Shown: positions 39,958 through 48,027 of the stretch, piece by piece | Position numbering within the stretch: the first letter of the stretch is position 1 | Layout of the letters: each line of letters starts with the position of its first letter | Assembly: GCA_964468045.1 (NCBI GenBank) | Contig: CAYXTO010000001.1 | Span: forward strand, 62,001 to 126,000 | Direction: 5' to 3' | Source: JAWKXU01 sp964468045 | GTDB lineage: Bacteria; Pseudomonadota; Alphaproteobacteria; Sphingomonadales; Sphingomonadaceae | DNA: 64,000 nt | Notes under the pieces: generated by a model | Database searches by the model: none | What the model was told of the DNA's origin: nothing | What the model saw: only the letters and a program-made list of their open reading frames with translations | Program-made: the position numbers and the translations under genes

Positions 39958-41091
39958 ATGGCAGCTTCGGTGAGGATCGCCGTCCTGAAGGAGAGGGCGG
40001 ACGGCGAGAACAGGGTCTCGGCAACCCCGGAAACGGTGAAGAAGTTCATCGCTCTTGGGGCCGTTGTCGCCGTGGAGAGCGGCGCTGGAGCGAGTGCTTC
40101 CATCAGCGACGATGCCTATCGGGAAGCGGGTGCTGAGGTTGGCGCGCTCGAGCCGGTGATCAAGGATGCGGACATCGTGTTCGGCGTTCAGGGTCCTGAA
40201 CCTGCCTTGCTGGCCGGCTCCAAGCCGGGCGCCTGGGTCGCGGCGGTGCTGGATCCGTTCGCGCAGCGGCCCCGGATAGAGGCTTATGCCGCGGCGGGGA
40301 TCGAAGCGCTGGCCATGGAATTCATGCCGCGTATCACCCGGGCCCAATCCATGGACGTGCTGTCGAGCCAGTCCAACCTTGCCGGTTACAAGGCGATGAT
40401 TGCGGCCGCCGATACCTATGGCCGCGCTTTTCCCATGATGATGACTGCCGCCGGCACGATCACCGCGGCGCGTTGCTTCATCATGGGCGTCGGCGTGGCA
40501 GGCCTCCAGGCGATTGCGACGGCCCGCCGCCTGGGCGCGCAGGTTTCCGCCACGGACGTGCGCTCCGCCACCAGGGAGCAGATCCAGTCGCTCGGCGCCA
40601 AGCCGATCTTCGTGGAGAGCGTGGCCGGGATCGAGGGCGAGGGTGCGGGCGGCTATGCCACCGAGATGAGCGAGGAATACCAGAAGGCGCAGGCCGAACT
40701 GGTCTCCAGCCATATCGCCAAGCAGGATATCGTCGTCACCACCGCGCTTATTCCGGGCCGCGCCGCGCCGCGCCTGATTTCAGATGCCCAGATCGCCTCG
40801 ATGAAGCCCGGCAGCGTCATTTTCGACCTGGCGGTCGCGCAGGGCGGCAATGTCGAAGGTTCCGTGGCCGATCAGGTGGTGGAACGTCATGGCGTGAAGA
40901 TCATGGGCTATTCCAACACGCCCGCGCATCTCGCGGCTGACGCATCGGCCTTGTTCTCGCGCAATCTTTACAACTTCCTCTCCGCCTTCTGGGACAAGGA
41001 GCAGGGCAGGCCGATCCTCGATGAGGAAATCGGCGATGCCGTACGCCTGACCAAGGACGGCAAGGTCGTCAATCAGCGCCTGTTGGATTGA
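39958..41091 (+). CDS. pntAA: Re/Si-specific NAD(P)+ transhydrogenase subunit alpha-1
   Basis: The 377-residue protein is domain I of proton-translocating transhydrogenase. It begins VRIAVLKERADGENRVSATP, has a QSNLAGYKAM region, and carries the NAD-binding dinucleotide fold FIMGVGVAGLQAIATARRLGAQVSATDVR. The mobile loop region (about 210-240) and the C-terminal AHLAADASALFSRNLYNFL are also present. It binds NAD(H) and passes hydride to domain III in PntB. It is followed by pntAB 16 bases later. Confidence 0.96.
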   Translation: MAASVRIAVLKERADGENRVSATPETVKKFIALGAVVAVESGAGASASISDDAYREAGAEVGALEPVIKDADIVFGVQGPEPALLAGSKPGAWVAAVLDPFAQRPRIEAYAAAGIEALAMEFMPRITRAQSMDVLSSQSNLAGYKAMIAAADTYGRAFPMMMTAAGTITAARCFIMGVGVAGLQAIATARRLGAQVSATDVRSATREQIQSLGAKPIFVESVAGIEGEGAGGYATEMSEEYQKAQAELVSSHIAKQDIVVTTALIPGRAAPRLISDAQIASMKPGSVIFDLAVAQGGNVEGSVADQVVERHGVKIMGYSNTPAHLAADASALFSRNLYNFLSAFWDKEQGRPILDEEIGDAVRLTKDGKVVNQRLLD

Positions 41092-41107
41092 GCGGAAGGG
41101 GCCGCAA

Positions 41108-41392
41108 ATGGATTTCATCTCTATCCTGTCGATCTTCGTATTGGCCTGCTTCGTGGGCTATTACGTCGTCTGGTCGGTCACTCCGGCGCTGCATACGCCG
41201 CTCATGGCGGTTACCAACGCAATCTCCTCGGTCATCATCGTCGGAGCCCTGATCGCGGCCGCCGCCGCGGGAGTCCCGGCTGCGAAGTGGCTGGGGCTGA
41301 TCGGTGTCGTGCTGGCGAGCGTCAACATCTTCGGCGGCTTCGCCGTGACCGAACGCATGCTTGCGATGTACAAGAAGAAGGATCGCAAGTGA
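41108..41392 (+). CDS. pntAB: Transhydrogenase subunit alpha-2 (membrane domain)
   Basis: The 94-residue protein has three predicted membrane helices (ISILSIFVLACFVGYYVVWSV, SSVIIVGALIAAAAAGVPAA, WLGLIGVVLASVNIFGGFAVTERMLAMYKKK). The last ends in the family's FGGFAVTxRML motif. It forms part of the proton channel (domain II) with the membrane half of PntB. The split alpha subunit (PntAA + PntAB) is typical of alphaproteobacteria. Its TGA overlaps the most upstream pntB ATG (TGATG). Confidence 0.95.
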   Translation: MDFISILSIFVLACFVGYYVVWSVTPALHTPLMAVTNAISSVIIVGALIAAAAAGVPAAKWLGLIGVVLASVNIFGGFAVTERMLAMYKKKDRK

Positions 41393-42942
41393 TGGGCTCC
41401 TGCCATCTTGACGTCACCCCGGCGCAGGCTGGGTTCTCGGGTCGCAAGACTGCACGCCGGTGGCTGGCGATTCCAGCTTTCGCCGGAATGACGATTTTCG
41501 GAGCGGGTTCCGCCTGCGCATCGACGGGCGCGGATACTGCCCATGCCGTGAATCCCTGGGTTGCGCTCGCCTATCTCGTGGCTGGCGTTCTTTTCATCCT
41601 TTCGCTGCGCGGCCTGTCGTCGCCGGCATCTTCCCGGCGCGGCAATCGCTTCGGCATGCTGGGCATGCTGATCGCAGTGGTGACCACGCTGGTCACGCAT
41701 GACATCGCGGGCTTGCCGGAAATTCTGATCGCGATCGCGATCGGCGGCGGGATCGGCTGGGTTATCGCGCGCAAGATCGCCATGACCGACATGCCGCAGC
41801 TCGTGGCCGCCTTCCATAGCCTTGTCGGGCTTGCCGCGGTGCTGGTAGGCTGGGCCGCCTATCTGAATCCCGGCGCTTTCGAGATCCTGAAGGATGGCGT
41901 CATCAATCCCGTCAGCCGGGTTGAGATGGGGCTGGGCATCGCCATCGGTGCGATCACCTTTTCCGGTTCCGTGATCGCCTTCCTCAAGCTGGCCGGGAAG
42001 ATGAGCGGGGCGCCGATCCTGCTGCCGGCCCGCCATCTGATCAATCTCGGGACGCTTGCTCTGATCGTCGGGCTGACCGCCTATTTCACGCTCGATCAAT
42101 CGATCGAGGTGATCGCGGCTATCACCATCCTGTCGTTCCTGATCGGCTTCCTGCTGATCATCCCGATCGGCGGCGCGGACATGCCGGTCGTGGTCTCGAT
42201 GCTCAATTCCTATTCGGGTTGGGCCGCGGCGGCGATGGGCTTCACGCTCCACAATACGGCCATGATCGTGACCGGCGCGCTGGTCGGCAGTTCCGGCGCG
42301 ATCCTGAGCTACATCATGTGCCGCGCCATGAACCGCAGCTTCATCTCCGTGATCGCGGGGGGCTTCGGCGCAGACAGTTCCGGCGACAGCGCCGGTGGCG
42401 CGGCCAAGGCGGATCGCCCATGGAAGCGCGGCAGCGCAGAGGACGCAGCCTTCCTCATGAAGGAAGCGAACCAGGTCATCATCATCCCCGGCTACGGCAT
42501 GGCGGTCGCCCAGGCCCAGCATGTGCTGCGCGAGATGGGCGACCTGCTCAAGGAAGCGGGCGTTTCGGTAAAATATGCGATCCATCCGGTAGCCGGACGC
42601 ATGCCCGGCCACATGAACGTGCTGCTGGCAGAGGCGAACGTGCCTTACGACGAAGTCTTCGAGCTGGAAGACATCAACGGGGAGTTCGCGCAGACCGACG
42701 TGGCTTTCATCATCGGCGCGAATGACGTCGTCAACCCGGCGGCACGCACCGACAAGTCCAGCCCGATCTACGGCATGCCCGTGTTCGACGTGGAAAAGGC
42801 CAAGACGATCTTCTTCATCAAGCGCTCGATGGGCGGCGTCGGCTATGCCGGCGTCGACAATGACGTGTTCTATATGGACCAGACCATGATGCTGCTCGGC
42901 GACGCGAAAAAGATGGTCGAGGAAATCGTCAAGGCGCTTTAG
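41392..42942 (+). CDS. pntB: Transhydrogenase subunit beta with repeat-derived N-terminal extension
   Basis: The frame holds domain II membrane helices from VNPWVALAYLVAGVLFILSLRGLSSP onward. Domain III (NADP(H) site) contains VIIIPGYGMAVAQAQHVLREM, KYAIHPVAGRMPGHMNVLLAEA and GANDVVNPAARTDKSSPIYGMPV. The family normally starts near VNPWVALAY. From the ATG at 41392, which has the best ribosome site, the first 52 residues are extra and include a palindromic repeat. They read like a signal peptide (basic RKTARRW, hydrophobic LAIPAFAGMTIFGAGS, then ACAS). ATG 41488 and GTG 41548 are other in-frame starts. Confidence 0.93.
   Translation: MGSCHLDVTPAQAGFSGRKTARRWLAIPAFAGMTIFGAGSACASTGADTAHAVNPWVALAYLVAGVLFILSLRGLSSPASSRRGNRFGMLGMLIAVVTTLVTHDIAGLPEILIAIAIGGGIGWVIARKIAMTDMPQLVAAFHSLVGLAAVLVGWAAYLNPGAFEILKDGVINPVSRVEMGLGIAIGAITFSGSVIAFLKLAGKMSGAPILLPARHLINLGTLALIVGLTAYFTLDQSIEVIAAITILSFLIGFLLIIPIGGADMPVVVSMLNSYSGWAAAAMGFTLHNTAMIVTGALVGSSGAILSYIMCRAMNRSFISVIAGGFGADSSGDSAGGAAKADRPWKRGSAEDAAFLMKEANQVIIIPGYGMAVAQAQHVLREMGDLLKEAGVSVKYAIHPVAGRMPGHMNVLLAEANVPYDEVFELEDINGEFAQTDVAFIIGANDVVNPAARTDKSSPIYGMPVFDVEKAKTIFFIKRSMGGVGYAGVDNDVFYMDQTMMLLGDAKKMVEEIVKAL
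41412..41494. repeat. Palindromic intergenic-type repeat inside the pntB 5' coding region
   Basis: GTCACCCCGGCGCAGGCTGG beginning at 41413 and GATTCCAGCTTTCGCCGG beginning at 41469 (followed by AATGAC) form an imperfect inverted repeat. The spacer holds GGTTCTCGGGTCGCAAGACT. In the reverse frame the right arm reads RHSGESWN, the hallmark of a repeat family dispersed through many bacterial genomes. Here it lies within the open frame of pntB. Confidence 0.75.
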
Positions 42943-42956
42943 TACCGGATGGGCAC

Positions 42957-42979
42957 GGGCCGCGGTGGAATAGCGGCCC
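42957..42979 (+). terminator. Hairpin after pntB
   Basis: GGGCCGC (42957-42963) and GCGGCCC (42973-42979) pair perfectly around a nine-base loop, 14 bases past the pntB stop. No T-run follows, so the terminator call is tentative. Confidence 0.45.
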
Positions 42980-43087
42980 CGCAATGCTTGCCGCCGCATA
43001 TTGGCCACAGCTATCGTCCTTGGCAGTTGATTCGGCTAGGGCCGGACTGTCAGGGATTATTCATGGCGGCAGCGGGAAATCGGGACA

Positions 43088-43786
43088 TTGCGTAAACTCG
43101 GTCTGATAGGCGGAATGAGCTGGGTTTCGACCCGGACCTATTACGAGCATATCAATCGGATCATTCAGCACCATGCGGGTTTTCCGATGGCCAGCGCACC
43201 CTTGCTGATCGAAAGTCTCGACTTCACGGAACTGAGCGGACTGACCTCGCCGCAGGATTGGGACCGTGCGGCAGGAGTGCTGATCGCTTCGGCGAAGCGG
43301 CTGGAGAAAGCCGGGGCGGGGGCGCTGATAATCGGCGCCAATTCCATGCACAAAGTCTATGACCGGGTTGCCGATGCGGTGAGCATCCCTATCCTCCACA
43401 TTGCCGAATGCGTGGGTGAACGCATGGGCGCGGATGGCGTGAAGACCGCGGCGCTGATCGGCACGCGCAACGTCATGACGGAGAGCTTCTACCGCCAGCG
43501 GCTGGTGGCGCATGGCGTCGACCTGCTGCCGCCCGACATGCGCAATGTCGAGGCGCTGGACCGGATCATCTATGACGAGTTGATGCACGGCAAGGTTACG
43601 CGCAGTGCGGAACGGACGCTCAAGACCATTATCACGGTAATGGCGCAGGAAGGTGCCCGGGCGATTGTGCTGGCCTGTACGGAACTGGAAATGCTGGTGG
43701 ATGTGGATGCCAATGTGCTGCCGATTTACGATTGCACCCGGATCCATTCGGAAAAGGCGGCGGACTGGATTCTCGGCAAGGATTGA
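43088..43786 (+). CDS. Aspartate/glutamate racemase family protein with altered active site
   Basis: The 232-residue protein begins RKLGLIGGMSWVSTRTYYEHINR, typical of YgeA-type Asp/Glu racemases. TTG 43088 is the only start giving this N terminus. The second catalytic Cys is present in VLACTELEML (about residue 197). In the first half-site the usual CTN/TMHKV is replaced by GANSMHKV: the Cys becomes Gly and the Thr becomes Ala. Racemase activity may therefore be lost or changed to a lyase- or isomerase-like reaction. It is a single gene, 145 bases after pntB. Confidence 0.85.
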   Translation: MRKLGLIGGMSWVSTRTYYEHINRIIQHHAGFPMASAPLLIESLDFTELSGLTSPQDWDRAAGVLIASAKRLEKAGAGALIIGANSMHKVYDRVADAVSIPILHIAECVGERMGADGVKTAALIGTRNVMTESFYRQRLVAHGVDLLPPDMRNVEALDRIIYDELMHGKVTRSAERTLKTIITVMAQEGARAIVLACTELEMLVDVDANVLPIYDCTRIHSEKAADWILGKD

Positions 43787-43853
43787 ACGGTCCGGGGAGG
43801 CTCACCCTTCGTCCATTGCCAAGCCCCGCCCGAATGCGTAGCACCCGCGACCG

Positions 43854-45014
43854 ATGACCCGCACTGCCTTTGCCGCCGATCCCGCCCAGTCACGCGGCCG
43901 CGAATTCATCGAGGATCGCACCGGAACGCGCGGGCCCCGCACCGAATTTCAGCGCGACCGGGACCGGATCATCCATTCCATCGCCTTTCGCCGCCTGCGC
44001 CACAAGACGCAGGTGTTCATTGCCCCGGACGGCGATCATTACCGAGTCAGGCTGACACACAGCCTCGAGGTCGCGCAGATCGGCCGGGTAGTGGCGCGTA
44101 CGCTTGGCCTGGACGAGGATCTGGCCGAAGCGCTCTGCCTTGCGCATGACATCGGCCACCCGCCCTTCGGGCATGCGGGCGAGCAGGCGCTGGATGAGGC
44201 ATTGCAGCGGTACGGTGGTTTCGATCACAACGCGCAGTCTCTGCGCACTCTCATGCGACTGGAAAGCCCGTATTGCGATCATGACGGTCTCAATCTGAGC
44301 TGGGAGGTGCTGGAAGGCCTGGCCAAGCACAATGGACCGGTGGTGGTGCCGAACTGGGCGCTCGCCGAGTTGGACGCCGCGTTTCCGCTCGAACTTGAGA
44401 GCTGGCCATCGCTTGAGGCGCAGGTTGCCGCGCTTTCCGACGATATCGCCTATGACAATCACGATATCGATGACGGCTTGCGGGCCGGCTTCCTGCAACT
44501 GGACGACCTGCTCACGCTGGATTTCATCGCGGATCAATGGCGGCGGGTCGAAAGACGCTTTCCCCATGTCCCGCAGGACCGGCGCTTGCGGGAACTGATA
44601 CGAGGCCAGATCGGCCTGATGGTGAACGATCTGGTCGCACAGACGCGTGAGAATGCGCGAGACTTTGGCTCCATCGAGGAAGTCCGCGCGGCCGGCCGCC
44701 CATTGGCATCGTTTTCTCCGGCGCTGGCGGTCGAGGAGCGAAAGCTCAAGCGCTTCATGTATGACAGATTATATTACCATCCGGATCAGGTGGCGGCGGC
44801 GGAAACGGCCCGCGAGGTCATCGCCAGGCTGTTTTCGGCGTTTTCGCAGGACAGTTCCCTGCTTGCCGAAGGCTGGTTCGAGACCCTGCCGGATTTCGAG
44901 CCGGCCCGCAGCCGCCATATTGCGGACTTCATTGCCGGAATGACCGACCGGTATGCGATCGATCAGCATGCCCATATTTTCGGCAAGACGCCGGCGGGTC
45001 TGTGCAATGTCTGA
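43854..45014 (+). CDS. Deoxyguanosinetriphosphate triphosphohydrolase-like protein
   Basis: The 386-residue protein is an HD-domain dNTP triphosphohydrolase. It has FRRLRHKTQVF, RLTHSLEVAQIGR (first metal His), ALCLAHDIGHPPFGHAGEQAL (HD pair) and the later DDIAYDNHDIDDGLRAG Asp ligand. It hydrolyses dGTP or other dNTPs to the nucleoside and triphosphate; the short C-terminal domain marks the dGTPase-like branch found outside enterobacteria. The next gene overlaps its stop by eight bases. Confidence 0.93.
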   Translation: MTRTAFAADPAQSRGREFIEDRTGTRGPRTEFQRDRDRIIHSIAFRRLRHKTQVFIAPDGDHYRVRLTHSLEVAQIGRVVARTLGLDEDLAEALCLAHDIGHPPFGHAGEQALDEALQRYGGFDHNAQSLRTLMRLESPYCDHDGLNLSWEVLEGLAKHNGPVVVPNWALAELDAAFPLELESWPSLEAQVAALSDDIAYDNHDIDDGLRAGFLQLDDLLTLDFIADQWRRVERRFPHVPQDRRLRELIRGQIGLMVNDLVAQTRENARDFGSIEEVRAAGRPLASFSPALAVEERKLKRFMYDRLYYHPDQVAAAETAREVIARLFSAFSQDSSLLAEGWFETLPDFEPARSRHIADFIAGMTDRYAIDQHAHIFGKTPAGLCNV

Positions 45015-45687
45015 CATGCGTATTGCGCTGGTGGGGGCGACCGGTCTTGTCGGGAGGACGCTGATCGCTCGCTGCGTCGGATTGCCCGGGATCCGGCTCG
45101 GTGCGATTGCACGGCGGCGGATGGAACTGCCGCCAGGCGCCCGGATGGAGCTGTTTGTCGCCGATCCCGAGAACTGGGCCGAAACCCTGCAGGCATTGCA
45201 ACCGGAAGTGGTCATCTGCGCGCTGGGCACGACGTGGAGCCAGGCGGGAAAGGACGAGCAGGCGTTTCGCGCGGTGGACGAGCGACTGGTCCTGGCGGTT
45301 GCCCATGCTGCCCGGGAAGCGGGGGCAAGGCAGTTCATCTTCGTGTCGTCGGCGGGGGCGGACCCGGCCAGCAAGCATCTCTACCTTCGGGTGAAAGGCG
45401 AAGTGGAGCAGGCTCTGATGAAGCTGCCTTTCACGCGGCTGGATATCGTTCGCCCCGGATTGCTGCGCGGAAGAAGGACCGACGATTCCCGGCCGGGAGA
45501 GCGCCTGATGATGCTTTTGAGCCCCTTGGCCGACCTGTTTCTGAATGGCCGCTATCGGGCATGGCGATCGATTTCGGCGGAGCGGCTGGCCGAAGCCATG
45601 CTTGGCCTGGCGCGGGAGAAGGCCGGAGGGCGCTTCGTTCACGAACATGACGCCTTGCTGCGCGCGGCCCGCCGGTTCACGGGTTGA
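45007..45687 (+). CDS. NAD(P)H-binding oxidoreductase-like protein (atypical SDR)
   Basis: The 226-residue protein has a Rossmann N terminus, MRIALVGATGLVGRTLIARC (GxxGxxG). It has the SDR-like FIFVSSAGADPASKHLYLRVKGEVE in the central part, with YxxxK replaced by a YLRVK pattern. It belongs to the NmrA/HTATIP2-like atypical SDRs, many of which lack catalysis and bind nucleotide as sensors. It is translationally coupled to the dGTPase gene through an eight-base overlap. Confidence 0.87.
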   Translation: MSDMRIALVGATGLVGRTLIARCVGLPGIRLGAIARRRMELPPGARMELFVADPENWAETLQALQPEVVICALGTTWSQAGKDEQAFRAVDERLVLAVAHAAREAGARQFIFVSSAGADPASKHLYLRVKGEVEQALMKLPFTRLDIVRPGLLRGRRTDDSRPGERLMMLLSPLADLFLNGRYRAWRSISAERLAEAMLGLAREKAGGRFVHEHDALLRAARRFTG

Positions 45688-45730
45688 TCAAGCACGCCAT
45701 GGTGCATGCGGAGGATGTGAGATCTGTGAC

Positions 45731-46324
45731 ATGAAGCAACATGCGCCCGCCGCTGCCCGCAATCGCGAGCCGCTGGCGGCTGTCCTCGACCAGGAATTGC
45801 CCCGATCCGGCCTGCTGCTCGAGATCGCCAGCGGTTCGGGCGAACATGCCATCTATTTTGCGCGGCGCTATCCCGATCTGGAATGGCAGCCGAGCGATCC
45901 GTCGAGCGAAGCGCTGGCTTCGATTGCAGCGTGGCGGGCGGACGAGGGGACAGGCAATCTTCGCGCTCCGCTGTATCTCGACACGCAAATGCCAGATTGG
46001 CTGATATCCCGGGCCGACGCGATCCTGTGCGTGAACATGGTCCATATCAGCCCCTGGGAAGCCACCGAAGGCCTGTTCGCCGGCGGGGAAGCGCTGCTGG
46101 CGTCAGGCGCACCGCTGATTTTGTACGGGCCCTTTCTGGAAACGGATGTGGCGACGGCCCCTTCCAACCTGGCATTCGACGAAAATCTGAGGGCGCGCAA
46201 CGCGCAATGGGGCCTGCGCCAGTTGAGCCGCTTGGACAGTCTTGCGGAAAGCCATGGTTTTGTCTGCACACGGCGCAGTGCGATGCCTGCGAACAACCTC
46301 ACCCTGATTTACCGGAAAAGGTGA
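45731..46324 (+). CDS. DUF938 class I SAM-dependent methyltransferase
   Basis: The 197-residue protein matches DUF938: APAAARNREPLAAVL at the N terminus, LLEIASGSGEHAIYFARRYP as the S-adenosylmethionine loop, and the conserved VNMVHISPWEATEGL and ILYGPFLETDV. The fold is a class I methyltransferase; the methyl acceptor is unknown. The ATG at 45731 gives the family-typical start. It is the last plus-strand gene before two micro-lipoprotein genes on the other strand. Confidence 0.9.
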   Translation: MKQHAPAAARNREPLAAVLDQELPRSGLLLEIASGSGEHAIYFARRYPDLEWQPSDPSSEALASIAAWRADEGTGNLRAPLYLDTQMPDWLISRADAILCVNMVHISPWEATEGLFAGGEALLASGAPLILYGPFLETDVATAPSNLAFDENLRARNAQWGLRQLSRLDSLAESHGFVCTRRSAMPANNLTLIYRKR

Positions 46325-46337
46325 GCCGCAAGGGCCA

Positions 46338-46466
46338 TCACATCGCGCGATCGCCCGCTTCCCCCACGGATTCAATATCCCTGCCGACACCCTTGACCGT
46401 GTTGCAGGCGGTTGCGCCGATCGCGATGCTTCCTAGCATCAAGGCAAGCAGCAGATTGCGAATCAT
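46338..46466 (-). CDS. Entericidin-like micro-lipoprotein (copy 1)
   Basis: A 42-residue gene starts at ATG 46466 and ends TGA 46338-46340. The signal peptide IRNLLLALMLGSIAIGA is followed by an ATAC lipobox (Cys21), then NTVKGVGRDIESVGEAGDRAM, the EcnA/EcnB signature. Entericidins are small envelope lipoproteins: EcnB promotes lysis in stationary phase and EcnA opposes it in E. coli. A closely similar second gene lies 137 bases upstream on the same strand. Both are below usual gene-call length limits. Confidence 0.88.
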   Translation of the reverse strand: MIRNLLLALMLGSIAIGATACNTVKGVGRDIESVGEAGDRAM

Positions 46467-46603
46467 CTATGTTTCCTTCTGTCCTCAGGTTCAATTCGGC
46501 CTCTCTGCCCGGCACTGCCTGACTCGATGATTAATTATGACTGCGCAAGACAAGTGCCCGCCAGAAGCCGGCGGGCATCGGGTTGATCGCAAATTGTCTG
46601 GCT

Positions 46604-46732
46604 TTAAAGCGCCTTGTCTCCCGCTTCGCCCACCGATTCGATATCCTGGCCGGCACCTTTGACGGTGTTGCAGGCGGTTGCGGCAAGGGCGATCGAACCG
46701 GCGGCCATGGCCAACAGAACTTTGCGGAGCAT
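46604..46732 (-). CDS. Entericidin-like micro-lipoprotein (copy 2)
   Basis: A 42-residue gene starts at ATG 46732 and ends TAA 46604-46606. The signal peptide LRKVLLAMAAGSIALAA is followed by an ATAC lipobox (Cys21) and NTVKGAGQDIESVGEAGDKA, almost identical to copy 1 in the mature part. This marks a local duplication or an antidote-toxin-like pair as in E. coli ecnAB. A GC hairpin (46556-46562 with 46570-46576) separates the two genes. Confidence 0.9.
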   Translation of the reverse strand: MLRKVLLAMAAGSIALAATACNTVKGAGQDIESVGEAGDKAL

Positions 46733-46805
46733 CGGAGTTCCTTCCATCTATCCGTTCGCGCATTCGCGCTTTCCCTGCCAACGCTGGAAGCGATCCCCAG
46801 TTCCT

Positions 46806-47711
46806 TCAAGGTTGCGTGACGCCCATGGTATGCGCACGCGCCAGCCTATGCTCGCGCCAGATGATGATCAGCCCGGCGCCGATGATGAGCGGGGCGCCAA
46901 ACCACGTGGCGGCAGGGGGCAGGTGATCCCAGATCAGCGCGCCATAGAGCGTGGCCCAGATCAATCCCGTGTAATCCATCACGATCACGCTCGACACCTC
47001 ACCGAAGCGAAGGGCCAAGGTAAGCAGGAGTTGGGCCGCCGTGCCAGCCAGACCCGTTGCGATCAGCAGCGCCCAGGTCGTGCTGTCGTGCGGCGTCATC
47101 ACGAAGGGCAGGCTTAGCGCGGTGATCGGTGTGCCAAGGGCCGCAAACCAGAAAACGATGGCCAGCGGATGATCGGATCGATTGAGGTCCTTGATGTAGA
47201 TCGATAGCAGCGCCATCAGGAAGGCCGAGCCCAGACCGAGCGCGGCGCCCAGGGCAGGCAGGTGACCGCTGCCCGGCTGGGTGATGACGATCACGCCGGC
47301 AAAGCCCATGGCCAGCGCGGACCAGCGCCAGCGCCCGATATGCTCCTTCAGCATCAGCATCGACAGCAGCGTGGCGAATAGCGGCACTGTGAAATTCAGC
47401 GTCGTCGCCTCGGCCAGGGGCAGGAGCAGGAACGAGCCGAACATCAGCGCCATGCCGAACACGCCCAGGCAGGCACGGCGGATATGGGCGCCGAACTGGG
47501 GCGTCTTGAGGAGGAACAGCTGCCTGTGAAAGAGCAGCCAGGCGACGATCAGCGGCACCGTGATGAACTGGCGCCAGAACATGATCTCGAAGAGATGAAC
47601 CCCATGATCGCCGCCGAGCTTCACCAGCATGGCCATAGTGGAAAGACAGACGACTGCGAGAAGGCGGAGACTGAGTGCGAGGAGAGGACGCGACTGGGGC
47701 GAGTTGGCCAT
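46806..47711 (-). CDS. EamA/DMT-superfamily transporter
   Basis: The 301-residue protein has ten hydrophobic segments in two EamA repeats of five. Examples are LRLLAVVCLSTMAMLVKLGG at the start, TLNFTVPLFATLLSMLMLKE closing the first repeat, and VIVMDYTGLIWATLYGALIW in the second. Members export or import small metabolites; the substrate cannot be read. It is a single gene on the minus strand, not linked in sequence to the second DMT gene at 58725-59630. Confidence 0.88.
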   Translation of the reverse strand: MANSPQSRPLLALSLRLLAVVCLSTMAMLVKLGGDHGVHLFEIMFWRQFITVPLIVAWLLFHRQLFLLKTPQFGAHIRRACLGVFGMALMFGSFLLLPLAEATTLNFTVPLFATLLSMLMLKEHIGRWRWSALAMGFAGVIVITQPGSGHLPALGAALGLGSAFLMALLSIYIKDLNRSDHPLAIVFWFAALGTPITALSLPFVMTPHDSTTWALLIATGLAGTAAQLLLTLALRFGEVSSVIVMDYTGLIWATLYGALIWDHLPPAATWFGAPLIIGAGLIIIWREHRLARAHTMGVTQP

Positions 47712-47791
47712 CCCTCCGCTTTAGGGAGCATCGCATTTCGATCAAGCATGTTGATTGAGTCGCCCAGTCACTTGCACTATGGGCACCTCCC

Positions 47792-48025
47792 ATGACTCTG
47801 GGCGTTCAATTCATCCGGCTTTATCCGGACGTCGTGCGGCTTGCCTTGCTGGGCACCGCATTCCTTGTTTTTTCTGGCTTTGCGAGTTGGCAGGACAGGC
47901 GGCGTTTCAAGCGCACCCGACTGGATTCGGTGGGCTTCATGCCCTGGCCGACCGTGTCGATCCTGTCATTGTTCACGGCGCTGGTATTCTTCGCCTTCGC
48001 CGTGCACGATTGGACGAGCGGCTAG
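47792..48025 (+). CDS. Small two-helix membrane protein
   Basis: The 77-residue protein has two predicted membrane segments: LALLGTAFLVFSGFASW and VSILSLFTALVFFAFAV. A strongly basic loop (QDRRRFKRTR) lies between them, which by the positive-inside rule should face the cytoplasm. No family is recognised. It ends two bases before the cpaF stop on the opposite strand. Confidence 0.65.
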   Translation: MTLGVQFIRLYPDVVRLALLGTAFLVFSGFASWQDRRRFKRTRLDSVGFMPWPTVSILSLFTALVFFAFAVHDWTSG

Positions 48026-48027
48026 CC

